Source of the DNA: Chamaecrista fasciculata
Lineage: Eukaryota > Streptophyta > Magnoliopsida > Fabales > Fabaceae
DNA: 64,000 nt
Direction of reading: 5' to 3'
Assembly: GCA_003254925.1 (NCBI GenBank)
Contig: QANZ01003483.1
Location: 13,125-77,124 of the forward strand
Shown here: positions 48,785-60,068 of the stretch, in pieces
Position numbering within the stretch: the stretch's first letter is position 1
How the letters are laid out: the number at the start of each line of letters is the position of its first letter
Made by a program: the position numbers and the translations under genes
The notes under the pieces: generated by a model
The model's database searches: none
What the model was told of the DNA's origin: nothing
What the model saw: only the letters and a program-made list of their open reading frames with translations

Positions 48785-49019
48785 TTAAATTATTTTTAAA
48801 GTATAATTTAAAAAAAAATTAACAATACTAAAACTTTTACTTACATATTTTTCTTCATTCTTCTTCTGTCTTCTTTCTTTCTTCTTCCTTCTTTCTCTCT
48901 TAGATTTTTTTTTTCACTCTCTCAATTTCACATTTCTCTCACTACACCTAAAGCTAAACCCATTTACCCAAACCCCCCCATTATATATATATATAGTACG
49001 GTTAAAAATATTTACACCG

Positions 49020-49257
49020 CACCAATCATGCGGTGCCACGTGGCACCGCGTGATTGGTGTGATTTAAATTTTTTTGGGACACTCGGATGACATCCGAGTG
49101 TCCCAAAAAAGTAATTATGACGAACTGACACAGCGTCAGTCGTCAGGGCAGTCCGAGTATCCCAAAAAAAGTTAAAAAAAAATTTCACCCGGTGCCACGT
49201 GGCACCGGATGATTGGACTACGTGTAATGGGATACTCGGACCACATCCGAGTGTCCC
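49020..49257. repeat. Cluster of near-perfect palindromes centred on G-boxes and CTCGG motifs
   Basis: 49020-49059 is a 40-bp palindrome with one mismatch pair, centred on GCCACGTGGC. 49070-49110 has perfect 19-bp arms (GGGACACTCGGAT) with a 3-nt loop. 49115-49145 contains GACG-ACTGAC/GTCAGTCGTC. 49189-49208 is a perfect 20-bp palindrome, CCGGTGCCACGTGGCACCGG. 49228-49257 repeats the CTCGG palindrome with one mismatch. The pair (G-box palindrome plus CTCGG palindrome) is therefore present twice about 165 bp apart. It may be a foldback transposon or part of one. The CCACGTGG cores are bona fide G-box sequences. Confidence 0.8.
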
Positions 49258-49342
49258 AAAAATCTAAATAGTTTTTTTTTTCCTAAAAATCTAAATAGTT
49301 TTTTTTTTATATTATTTAAATAAATAAACCATATATATATAT

Positions 49343-49872
49343 CCTTAAGGCACATGTTAAGATTTCTTTTGATTGGTCAAGTGAGTTTTTAAACATTAAA
49401 AAATTATTTTTTAAATGAATTTTTGTAAATTTCAAAATATGAGATACTCTACTAACCTAGGAAGCATGGACACTTCATTCTGAGGGCGTGTCGCTATGTC
49501 AGACACGTGTCCGTGTCCGACACCCATACGACACCCACACGACACATATTCATAAGTTTTAGAATATAAAATTAATTTTTTGTGACTTTAATATGACAAA
49601 CAATATAAAATAATAACACAAATGACATATATTACGAATAGATATTATAATTATTAAAAATTTTATCAAAATTTATGAATTTTTAATTATTTATATATAT
49701 AAATATATGTCATGTCGTGTCGTGTCATATAAGTTTAAGAATTTGACGTGTCAGTGTGTCCGTATCCGTGTCGTGTCCCGTGTTCGTGTCAGTGTCCATG
49801 CTTCATATCTACTCACCAATAAAAAAAATCTTAAAATGTATCCTAAGAGAACATGTTAAATAAATCCTATAT
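49343..49872. mobile_element. MITE family B, copy 3, interrupted by MITE A
   Basis: The left part, 49343-49457 (GGCACATGTTAAGATTTC, TTTTGATTGGTCAAG, ATGAGATACTCTACTAACC), resumes at 49808-49872 (CTACTCACCAATAAAA, ATCTTAAAATGTATCC, ACATGTTAAATAAATCC). The interruption is a complete family A element. Confidence 0.8.
49458..49807. mobile_element. MITE family A, copy 2, nested insertion
   Basis: A 350-bp element with termini TAGGAAGCATGGACAC and GTGTCCATGCTTCATA (16-bp inverted ends, one mismatch). It is flanked by TCTACTAACC and TCTACTCACC, a 9-10 bp duplication with one difference. The duplication length suggests a Mutator-type mobiliser. The arms are rich in GTGTCCGTGTCG/CGACACGACAC. Confidence 0.8.
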
Positions 49873-51079
49873 ATATAATAAAATTCCATTTCATATGCAT
49901 TTGATTTGTTTTGGCTTGATTTTATATGCATTTGATTACTTGGCATTTGGCAATAATGGAATAAGGAATATTGGTCATAATATAGCCGCTTGTACTCCAT
50001 AATGCAAATACATCATCTAACATCATGCTATCCTAGACGTCTATACAGTTCCATTGCAACTTTACAACAACCACTACTCTTTTAAAGAGCCCGAATTTTC
50101 AAAAAGTGTCTAACCTCTAAATTATAAATTTGTTTCTTTTCTCTTCTTATTTAATTATTTTAATAGAACAAAAGATAAGAAACACATAGGGGAATAGTTG
50201 GAACAGCCACTGCCACTCCACAAAGCAGCCCTCAATAAAAAATTATTTTGGGAGTTTTTGCAATATTTTTTAGATTATTGTGTTCTAATCTTGTAATAAC
50301 TTTTTTATAAGGACATTTTCGGAAATTATGATGATTTTCTGTATAATTAATTGTTAAAAATATAAAATAGATTTATAATTAAGAGAAACAAAAAATTACA
50401 TAACTTTATATATTTATTTACTCTCTATTTTTAAAATTTATTTATTAGAGAATACAAGAATCATAGAGTTGAGGGTATACTGCAAAAAACCGAATGGCCA
50501 TTGAGCCGGTAGAAGGCTTAGGTCACTGGTTCAATGGTTCATCCGCTGGGTTACTGGTTCAACCGGTTGAGCCGGTTTACTTAAAAATACATTTTTAAAT
50601 ATATATATTTATTAAATACACATTAATATCTTACAATAATTTAAATATAAATTAAAAATTAACACTTTGGTACCTTTGGAGCTATTTTGTAATTTTAACT
50701 ATAACAAATTTTGTAAAAATTACATATTGACCTCAAATTTTTTTTTAAAGTTTTCATTTTAGTCCTTAGATAATATGTATCCAGGGACCAATTTGTAATT
50801 TTTTGAAAATTTTTTAGGGTCAATATGTAATCTTTGCAAACTTTGTCGGGTCAAACCGGTCCGGCGGATCAACCGGTGACTGGCCGGGTCAAATGCAGAA
50901 CCATATTTTACTTATTCCGGACCGTTCTGAAGTGTAAAGTTTGGGTCAAATGCACAACCACTATTCCCATAGTTTTATTAATGAATTTATTAATCGAAGA
51001 TGGTGTTGCCGTGTTGGGTTATTTATTAGATTAGATAAGCTCAAAGCTCAGGAGAATACAGGCTTGATCATCGTCGTGA
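49873..51079. other. Upstream region of cyanase, with an ACCGG-rich repeat
   Basis: AT-rich flank containing, at 50485-50900, a degraded repeat with GGTTCAACCGGTTGAGCCGG and GGTCAAACCGGTCCGGCGG around an AT-rich core, related to the element at 30196-30753. A short motif, CTATACAGTTCCATTGCA (about 50040), recurs before the cyanase pseudogene at about 54452, so this flank took part in the duplication. Confidence 0.55.
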
Positions 51080-53900
51080 ATGGAGGAAAGCAAAAGCACA
51101 ATAGCGAGTCGGCTTCAGGCGGTGAAGCGCCTAAGCGGGAAGTCGTACAATCAGCTAGCACAAGAAACTGGACTCACCAATGTCTACGTTGCCCAACTTC
51201 TCCGGCGACAAGCTCAGCTTAAGGCCGAAACTGCCCCTGTTTTGCGGGCAGCGCTGCCCGGCCTGCCCGATGACCTTGTGCTCGAAATGATGAAACCTCC
51301 CATGAGGTCATACGACCCTAATCTTATCCAAGAACCCACCGTCTACAGGTACAACTAACAATAACACAAACCCCCTTTTGATTGATTTAGGAGATGGTTA
51401 TTCTGAGGTAAGTAAAGTGACTAAGTGAGGCTTACTCTAAAGTTAATTCACATAAATGGAACAGTTCTGTTCACATAGATTTGGCTGGAATCTGGTTTTG
51501 GGATTCTGTTATGAATTATCAACTGTAGCTTTCTTAATACTTTTTTTTGTTGGGATATTCTGATCACCTATTTTATAGGTTGAATGAAGCTATTATGCAT
51601 TTTGGAGAGAGCATCAAGGAAATCGTCAATGAGGAGTTTGGTGATGGGATGTAAGTTTTGACTATTGTCATGATGAATTTTCTGTTACTTCTTCTATACA
51701 GATTTGATTTTACTTCTTTCTCCATATGACATACTCTGTAAAAGCTATTCAGTTGCATCAGATTCTGTTGATCTGGCTGGCATGAGACAATTTAGCCTCT
51801 AATTACAATGATTGTAAAAAATGTTTCAACAAGCTGCCCCATTGTTGGAACTTGGAAAGTTTGAGTTTAAGATATTCATAGATGCAGCTGCAAACCTGCT
51901 AAGTCATAGTCATACAGACCAATTAAAGCCATTAGAAAAGCATTGAGGCCGCTTGTGTTCGGCAATTCAGTTAACATATAAAACTGTAAAAGATTAAAGT
52001 TTGTCACAGTTTAATAGCTCATTTCGAAGAGCTTTTTTTCTGTCAACAAAGTGCTTTTTAAAAACCTTAAAGAAGCATTTTGGTAGGATGAAAAATTGTA
52101 GCTTGGAGGAAAGGTTAAAAGTGCTATTATTAGCTTCACAAAAAACTGAAATTTCCCTTTTGGGTTTTTGCAAAATATGATTTTCCTAAAGGTAGTTGTG
52201 TGGTGTCTAAAGGGGTTCAGTATATAAGTTTAATAAGTTTCACACATGAATTTTTTTTTCCTGCTATTCATTTGTTCTTTTGTGTAGTATGTCAGCTATT
52301 GACTTTTACTGCTCCGTTGACAAAGTTAAAGGAGTAGATGGGAAAGATCGTGTGGTAGTAACATTTGATGGAAAATATTTGCCATATACGGAGCAGGTCA
52401 GTTACTTCATATTCCTTTTCTCTTGACAGATTTTGTTGCTGAGAATAAAGATCTATTGAATGAACGATAAAATAGTTTGAAACTTGATAAATTTGGCAAC
52501 ACTCTGTAGCTGATGCACAAAATTGTAATAGTTATGCGGGCTTACTGATTGAGAAACATCTCATCATCATGTAATTGATGGCAAAATGCTTATTGTCAAC
52601 CTCCTTTTGCTTTCAAAAATTTTCAGCATCTTTGTTAAATTTGTTTTCTTTCTATCATATGAGTTGAGTATTACAGCATTTGATGATTAAAGAGCATGGA
52701 GCTTAAGAGCCATACATAGGGACTAATAGTATTATAAATATGGAAGGCCTAGAAGATGACCATGTTATATTCTTGGCTTAGCGTTGGGGAGGATCACCTA
52801 CAGTCCTACACCCTTATAGGTAGAAAAAGGAAGACTATGGAGACTGGGGATGAACTATCTACCTAGAGGCAAGTGTAACTTGGAATAGTGGGAATGCCAC
52901 AGTGGAGCTGGATAGGCAAGTGTAAGTGCTCCGTGTCACTCGTGCCTGGTTTGGGCTCTAATGGCATCATTGTAGCATTGTATTCTTAGCTTTTATCCCT
53001 GTTGAATTTGATGGCCCGGTCCAAATTTGTATGATGGAGTGTGGGGCTTGAATGAGGAGGAGGCCATTTGATCAAAATTCTTGGACAATTTGGTATAGCA
53101 TCCTTTCACATTGTGTACCCTTTGGCTTTCTCTTAATTCTCCAATGTGGAACTTTAGGTATCTCCAACACTCTTAACCCTATGAGAATATTGAGCCATGC
53201 GAGGGATTGGTGATTGAGATTGGGCGGGGAAACAGGCGGATTTCTCTTAGTGGTCCTGCTAGGTTTGGCCATTTTGGGGAAACGCTGCTGAACTTAACAC
53301 CTACATGGGTACCATAATGTTTAGATTAGCCTGCAGAAAACTAACATAATGTTTAGATTTGCCTGCGGAAAACTAACATAATGTTTAGATTTGCCTGCAG
53401 AAAACTAACGGTGATTTTAGTAAAACCTTGTGTTTGGAACTTTTTTTTTAGTAGAATAACATTCTTTGAAACCAAAACATGGCAAGTTTCATATTTTTGA
53501 GATGGTACAGCTGAAGCAAGCATTAGATTTACAGAGTTCTGTAGAACACCGACACTAGCACACAGATATAGCATGGACAAGCCTCATATTTATAATATCT
53601 TAACTTGACTTCACTTTCTATTTTATTTCATGATTTACTATTAATCCTCACACTTAATGAAACCAGAAGCTGCATAAGAACATCAAAATGTGCAGTTTCT
53701 TTCTTTCCACTCACCTATTGGAAAACTGTTTCAGCTATTAGGCTTGCATCAGTTAAAGAATCAAATTATTTCAGAGTCTATAATTTATGCAATATATTTT
53801 AATGTCCTTTACCTATGTTTGATATATTTTTTAACATCCCTGATGTGGACAGAAATCAGAGCACATGGTTTCAAGAACAAGGCCGCATGGAAGCCAATGA
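51080..53900 (+). CDS. CYN: Cyanate hydratase (cyanase)
   Basis: Four exons: 51080-51348, 51579-51650, 52288-52396 and 53853-53900; all GT-AG, phases closing to 165 aa, the usual plant length. The N-terminal helical DNA-binding-like domain is residues 1-85 ([31 protein letters not shown]). The catalytic domain is about 86-165. The active-site triad Arg90 (VYRLNE), Glu93 and Ser116 (IMSAIDF) has the same spacing as the bacterial enzyme (Arg96, Glu99, Ser122). It ends [15 protein letters not shown]. The enzyme converts cyanate plus bicarbonate to ammonia and CO2, detoxifying cyanate in the cytosol as a decamer. Intron 3 (1456 bp) carries an inserted repetitive block (about 52690-53300) and a 32-bp triple repeat. 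A truncated duplicate follows at 54430. Confidence 0.95.
53314..53409. repeat. Three-copy 32-bp tandem repeat in cyanase intron 3
   Basis: The units at 53314-53345, 53346-53377 and 53378-53409 each start ATAATGTTTAGATT and end AAAACTAAC. They differ at one position each (AGCCTGCAG, TGCCTGCGG, TGCCTGCAG). Confidence 0.9.
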
Positions 53901-54429
53901 GAGTACTTTGGTCTTTGATGTTCTCATAGTGGAAGAAAATAATGAATCATTACTGTGTATAAATCTTGAGGACCCAACCATGGCTGTTTATTTGGAGATT
54001 TCATTAATATTCCATTCTTTGTATAAATGTTGGAGTCCTTATGAATTATGATGATGAAGTGTGTGTATCTTTAAAATAAATGCTAGACCCCTTTCGGCCA
54101 AAAAGAAAAAAATGCGTAGACCCTTGATATGGAAAAATTCTTGTGGTTTGGGTGAAATTTACTTGACCTGCTTTAGTTTTAATTTTGTTTTTTAAATTCT
54201 TGTGCTTTAGTTTTAAAAATGAACTTATAATATAATTTTTTTTTTAATTTTACACAAAAATAAATTCTTGAACATATTAATATTATCATTTAACGATATT
54301 CAAATTAATAAATATATAAAATTTATAACTATTCAAGTAAATATGATTTTAAAATAATAAAAAAAATTTGAGTTTATAAAACAAATATAATTTTTTAAAT
54401 ATTAATAGATAAGCTCAAGTAATCACATC

Positions 54430-55030
54430 ACAATCTTAAAGACCTAAACGACTATACAGTTCCATTGCGAGTTTTTAACAGTCACCAACTGAAGAGTGAC
54501 CAATGTGTACGTTCCCCAGCTTCTCCGCCGACAAGAGATGATGAAACCTCCCATGAGGTCCTACCATCCTAATATTATCCAAGAACCCTTTGTTTCCAGG
54601 TACATTACAATTAGACCAATGAGGTTGAATGAAGCTATTATGCATTTTGGAGAGAGCATCAAGGACATCATCAATGAGGAGTTTGGTGATGGCATGTAAG
54701 TTTTGGCTTGTCTCATGATGAATTTTCCATGACTTCTATATATATATATATATATATATATAGATTTGATTTTACTTCTTTCTCCATATCACTTCCATTG
54801 AAAAAGTTAGTCAGATCTATTATTCATTTTCTCTCAACGGATTTTGTTGCATTGAATAAAATTAAAGATCTATTAAAAGAATAAAAGAAAAAATAGTTTG
54901 AAACTTGCTATATAACTATAAGGCAACAGTCTGTAGTTGATGCACAAAATTGCTAGTTATGCGGCCATACTAATTTGAGTGAAAAATGTTTGTTGCCGAG
55001 TTATACTCCTTTTGGTTAAAAAATTCTTCA
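54430..55030 (+). pseudogene. Truncated cyanase duplicate
   Basis: Homology to the upstream gene begins near 54450 (CTATACAGTTCCATTGC). It includes the exon 1 piece [12 protein letters not shown] fused directly to [18 protein letters not shown]. About 66-70 bp of coding sequence (AQLKAETAP...DDLVL) is deleted between the two, and intron 1 is almost wholly lost. Exon 2 is kept ([20 protein letters not shown]). It is followed by intron 2 sequence (with a TA-repeat expansion at about 54740-54763) and then by intron 3-like sequence (TGATGCACAAAATTG). Exon 3, exon 4 and the N-terminal 30 residues are absent, so no active enzyme is possible. Divergence from the parent is modest. Confidence 0.85.
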
Positions 55031-55390
55031 GCATTTTTTTTAATTTTTCATTTTTGTATAAACTATAAAATGAAAAATGGCATACGGTAATGCAACCTAA
55101 ACTTCATTATTGGCGTGTAGATTTACAGTTTACTCGTAAATTCTGTTTGATTCACTATATTTCTCGTGTGTGTACAAGTCAAATACAAGTAGTATTCATT
55201 CTTTACCAAAAAAAAAAAAAAGAATTACATAATATTTTTTAATGTATTATTAATATAAAAAAACCTTTCATTTTGGTCCTTAATGCACAAGTTGCGTTGT
55301 GATGTGATCCATTATGTTTCATTTGTATTAAGTTAGTTCTTTATGTTTTACTCGTGTTTCAAATGAGTATTAATGTTTATGTTTGTCAAT
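55031..55390. other. Intergenic between cyanase duplicate and LINE
   Basis: AT-rich; poly-A at 55208-55221. Nothing else recognised. Confidence 0.5.
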
Positions 55391-56550
55391 TTTTCTTTTT
55401 TGGTACAATGAAGAGGCTCAAAAAGAGCTTAAGCACAAAGAAAAAACCTAAAAACAACGGGGCATCAAAGGCCCAAAACTGTCTTCAAACAGAAGCCTCT
55501 TAATACAACTAGGAGGCCCAACCATCGAACCCAAAACTGCTCCATCTTCATGCCAACTCCAGCCAAAGCATCAGCCACACGATTTCCTTCTCTAAAGTGT
55601 GTGAAGAACTCTAATGTTCCAATCTCTTCGCACCATGTCAAGAATGAAGTGCGCCAAGCCACCACAAGCCTTTTTCCCCTCAATCGCACCAAAAATCAAC
55701 TCCACCGCTCCCAACGAATCGGATTTAAGGATAACTTCCCTAAATCCTAAATCCCACACAAGCCTCAGCCCATCGTACAATCCCCACAACTCTGCTTCCA
55801 AAACAGAACAAGAACCCAACCTTCTGGCAAAGCCACCCTTCCATACACCGTTTTCGTCTCTGAGCAACCCACCACAAGCAGCAAAATTCAGGTCTCTGCA
55901 AAAACTCCCATCAGTATTCACCTTTACCCAACCCTCATTCGGAGGATACCATCTAATTAGCCCCAAAGACTTGGGTTTTGAGACAAGCATAGGCCCAGCA
56001 TCAATTTGGTAAGCGTTCCTGATCCATCCAACCCATCTCTGAATCACCATAATACAGTTAGTCGGTTGTACCCAGTTCTCATCAAAAACTCTTTTATTCC
56101 TCCATTTCCAGATCAACCAACAAGTAACGCCAAACATCAAGTTCCACTGGTCCCACCAAACAGCTCTAAGCGTCTTTAAATTGGAAATGAGCCAGTTCCA
56201 ACTATCAAGCTCAAAGAAATCTTCCTTCCTTTCAACAGGTAAGATCTTCATCCAGATATCTTTAGTTATAGGGCAATCACGAAGCATATGGAGAATATTC
56301 TCAATAGAGTTCTCATATATAGAGCAGTTAGGACTACACAACGACCACTTAACACGCCTCTCATTAGTACAAAGCCTTTCATGCCCAACTATCTAGAGGA
56401 AGAATTTAATTCTCTCTAGCCCTTTCCACATCTAGATGACTTTCCAACCTTTATTCTCCCTTCCCAATCTTCCCCCCATAAGACTCTTATAACACGAGCT
56501 CACAGAGTCAGCAGCCCATTTAACATTATCACTAAAGCCCCTCACGGAAA
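55391..56550 (-). mobile_element. LINE (L1-type) 3' fragment: zinc-binding RT tail plus RNase H
   Basis: Minus strand. From 56550 down, the zf-RVT region reads ERIKFF, GHERLCTNERRVKWSLCSPNC and ENILHMLRDCP, with in-frame stops before 56341. The main frame, 56341-55592, continues with WLIWKWRNKRVF and then an RNase H domain: WVKVNTDGSFCRD, CGGLLRDENG, SVLEAELWGLYDGL, VILKSDSLGAVELI. A frameshift near 55600-55620 moves to FREGNRVADALAGVGM. The tail ends TTCATTGTACCAAAAAAG, a typical plant LINE 3' end with an A-rich tail. The 5' ORF1, endonuclease and RT core are missing. It is 5'-truncated and broken. Confidence 0.85.
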
Positions 56551-56579
56551 TATATATGTATTTTTTGATTTGACATTTG

Positions 56580-56962
56580 TAGTTATTCAGTGACTAAATA
56601 ATATATTTCTATTATTCAAGGACTAAATCGTTAGAAGTGTGAAAATTAAAAGACTAAATAATAAGTTTTCACTTTCTTTAAATCTCATATACTACTTTCT
56701 CTCTCCCATTATCTATATAGTTAGTCAATTATCAAGTTCCACAAGTTTATTTCTTATTTCTTATTTTTATCAAAAGGGTCCTCACACATATAATATAGTA
56801 TAGATAGTTAGCCAATTATCAAGTTCTACATGTTTATTTCTTATTTTTTTAATTTTTAATTTAATTAGTTTTGACCAACCAAAATGGTCCTCACACATAT
56901 AATATAGTATAAATATAAATATAAATAAATATATCTAGACTATATTATATGTCTGAGGACCT
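56580..56962. repeat. MITE fragment and duplicated/inverted TCCTCACACATATAATATA units
   Basis: 56590-56690 matches one arm of family C (AAGGACTAAATCGTT, AAAAGACTAAATAATAAGTT). A roughly 87-bp unit at 56720-56806 is repeated at 56807-56910 with an insertion. The motif GGTCCTCACACATATAATATA is then found inverted at about 56940-56962, so 56885-56962 can fold back. Confidence 0.6.
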
Positions 56963-56984
56963 TTATGGTCGATAAAAAATAATA

Positions 56985-57372
56985 TAATAAAAAATTATAA
57001 AAATACAAAAAAAAAACATGTGGACAAGATAACAATAGGGTCAATTCGTAAACTGAGGCTGCTACTAAACCAAGCTGCTTTAGACCATTTACAAAAGAGT
57101 AACATATGCTCAATGGTCTCAGCATCTTCAAAACACACAGGGCACACTGCATCCACATCACATCTTCTTTTAAAAAGCAAATTCTTGATAGGCAGCACAG
57201 AGTTACAGGCCCTCCAGATAAAATGCTTGACTTTGAGAGGGACCTTAAGCTCACTGGGAACAACAAAAGAGTAGCCAGAAGCAGCACAAGGAACAAGATA
57301 GATAGATAGAAGATAGTTCAATATCTCCATTTTCATCGTTCCACTAATAGAAATGTTTGATGTGGTCCACAC
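56985..57372 (-). mobile_element. Second LINE fragment: zinc-binding RT tail
   Basis: Minus-strand frame with the zf-RVT signature: VPLKVKHFIWRACNSVLP, KRRCDVDAVCPVCFEDAETI and EHMLLFCKWSKAAWF. This is a different LINE lineage from the neighbouring fragment (CPVCFEDAETIEH versus CSPNCSIYENSIEN). Only about 110 codons remain. Confidence 0.8.
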
Positions 57373-57568
57373 CGTCTACATCATGTGTTTTTTTTTTCAA
57401 TTTTGCCCCATAAAAGTTAAATTGTTTATGATGTAGTCCTATAATTGTTTCACTTTTAATACTTACAGCCAAATATCCCTACAAAATCATGTGTATGTCC
57501 CCCAACTCCCCATTGTATTGCACTTCATTACGCCACTGAGTTTATGCCATGATGTGTTACCTATGTGT

Positions 57569-57618
57569 TACCTAATTTATAACCAATATTGAATTTATAA
57601 TTGGTTATAAATTAGGTA
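57569..57618. repeat. 19-bp perfect inverted repeat
   Basis: TACCTAATTTATAACCAAT (57569-57587) and its exact reverse complement (57600-57618) flank a 12-nt loop in intergenic AT-rich DNA. The stretch from 57373 to 57972 holds no other recognised feature. Confidence 0.8.
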
Positions 57619-57972
57619 TTTCAGTTGAGTTTTCATATAAAACTCAGTTTTATGATTATACGTAATTTCTTAACATGAAAAGCTGATATAATATTGAAAA
57701 AAATTAATCACTTTGCAATCTAAATAACATATAAAATGAAAATATATGAACTAAATTAAAAAGAATTAGAAGTTTAGGGAGCAAATTGAAATTATACTAT
57801 AAATGGACAACATAAAGTATACATCAATTGTAGCTTGTGTGACACAAGACTATAAGAGTGGAACTAGCCAACAAAGCATGAATTAGACGTTGTAACTTGT
57901 ATCATGTATGACAACAAAATTTTTAAAATATATATAAATGACAAAAGCCAACATAACGAACTAATTTAAAAA

Positions 57973-60068
57973 GAGCAAACCCCCTTTTTGGTCCCTCAAT
58001 TGTTACTGAGTCGAGGAAATCGGTCCCTCAATTGTGGGAAACTACAACTCAGTCCCTCAATTGTACAATCCCGTTTACGTTTTGGTCCCTCACGTCTGGT
58101 CCGTTAGTGATAGAGGTGTTAAGTGATGACGTGTCACCGTTATCTGCTTAGGTGGCCGTTAAATGCTTAGTTGAGGGACCAAATCCTCGACTCAGTAACA
58201 ATTGAGGGACCAAAAAGGGGGTTTGCTCAAATTAATATCCAACTCATTTCCACTTGACACCTCATTCAAACTACTCTCTTGCAATTTGGTCCCAAAACCC
58301 CTAAATCCCCTAAAACTTTTTTTAATCCTCTTCCTCATCTTTTTCATCTTCTTCATTCATTTTAGTCCCAAATCCTAAAAATAAAATTGTAAAGTATCCC
58401 AAAACCTTTCCAAACATTCCAATTTAGTCTTTAAATGTATTAAAAACCCTAAAACCCTAAACCCTAAAAAAAATCTACTTTGAGTTCATTCATTTTATCC
58501 CATTATTCTCAATTTATTAAATCATAATTAAAAAAAACATTTTAGTCCCTGAACCCTAATTTGTTCATCTTCATCTTCATCCTCATTCCTCTCTCATCTT
58601 TCATTCCTCACCACCGATCCTACTGCTTCAACCAAATCCTCAAACATCAAAATGGCTCGATTCTTCAAATCCTTAAACATTCTCTCGCTCGATTCTTCAA
58701 TTTCTGGGTTTGATTTCAAGTTCACAACCATTTTGGGCGTCGCGAGATACATTCACTCATTTCTTAGGGTTCGAATTCGAATTGGGGGAGAAAGTTTGGG
58801 GTTTCTTTCGATTTTGAAGAAATTCTGAGAGAATGCCTGCGACTGATGATGAAAACTCGTCGTCGCCGTCGTCGTTTACCCATTTCGGCCGTTCGCTTTT
58901 GAGTCTCTGTCGTGACCATCAGGTTGATTCCATGGAAAGCTCAACGACGCCACATGTTCACTCTGTCGCGACTTGCTTTCTCTCTCATGAGTCTCTAAGC
59001 TTCTCGATTCCTTCCTTCGCTGCCACGAGAGCTTTTCGGCTGATGAATGATGATGATGATGATGATGATGATATGAACTGATGATGAACTGATTTTTTTT
59101 TTTAATTTTTGGATGATGAACTGATGAATGATGATGATGATGATATGAACTGATGATGAACTAATTTTTTTTAATCAAGAATTGATGAATTGATGAAACT
59201 TGTGTAATCTTTGGTGATTTCTGGTTGTGTAGTTTTAGGGTTTTGTGGTTTGGGGTTTGGAGTGGATGAGAAGATGAAGATGATGAAAGATGATGAAAGA
59301 TGAAGAGGAAAGTAGGATTTAGGGACCAAATTGCAAGAGAGTAGTTTTTTTAGGGGTTTAGGATTTAGGGTTTAGGGGTTTAGGGTTTTAGATTTTAGGG
59401 TTTAGGGTTTTAGAGTTTAGGGTTTTAGGATTTTAGGGTTTTTAATACTTTTAAGGACTAAATTGGAATGTTTGGAAGAGTTTTGGGACACTTTACAATT
59501 TTAGGAATTTAGGGTTTTAGGGTTTAGGGTTTTAGGGTTTAGAGTTTAGGATTTTAGGGTTTAGGGTTTAGAGTTTGGGGCTTAAGTTTTAGGGTTTTTA
59601 ATACATTTAAGGACTAAATTAGAATGTTTGGAAGGGTTTTGGGATACTTTACAATTTTATTTTTAGTATTTGGGACTAAAATGAATAAAGAAGATGAAAA
59701 AGATGAATAAGAGGATTAAAAAAAAGTTTTAGGGGATTTAGGGGTTTTGGGACCAAATTGCAAGAGAGTAGTTTTAATGAGGTGTCAAGTGGAAATGAGT
59801 TGGATACTAATTTGAGCAAACCCCCTTTTTGGTCCCTCAATTGTTACCGAGTCGAGGATTTAGTCCCTCAACTAAGCATTTAACGGCCACCTAAGCAGAT
59901 AACGGTGACACGTCATCACTTAACACCTCTATCACTAACAGACCAGACGTGAGGGACCAAAACATAAACGGGATTGTACAATTGAGGGACTGAGTTGTAG
60001 TTTCCCACAATTGAGGGACCGATTCCTCGACTCAGTAACAATTAAAGGACCAAAAAGGGGGTTTGCTC
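57973..60068. mobile_element. Composite long foldback element with MITE at both ends
   Basis: A 2.1-kb palindromic element. The outer 256 bp (57973-58228) and 255 bp (59814-60068) are inverted copies of a MITE whose own ends are GAGCAAACCCCCTTTTTGG. Inside these, AAATTAATATCCAACTC (58229 on) pairs with GAGTTGGATACTAATTT (to 59813). Both arms continue through GCAATTTGGTCCC/GGGACCAAATTGC and telomere-like tracts (CCCTAAA near 58448-58466, TTTAGGG at 59345-59430 and 59507-59590). The module AATGTTTGGAAGAGTTTTGG is shared with the elements at 15391 and 21565. The interior (about 58540-59330) holds genic-looking sequence. Clear target duplications were not found. Confidence 0.8.
58833..59081 (+). 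other. Captured gene-like open frame in the composite element
   Basis: An 82-codon frame starts MPATDDENSSSPSSFTHFGR and runs into an Asp repeat encoded by GATGAT. The first 30 codons have coding-like codon use and a plausible Kozak context (GAGAGAATGCC). An upstream block (58560-58830) resembles a 5' leader. It probably came from a host gene exon captured Pack-MULE style. The donor family was not recognised. Confidence 0.4.
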
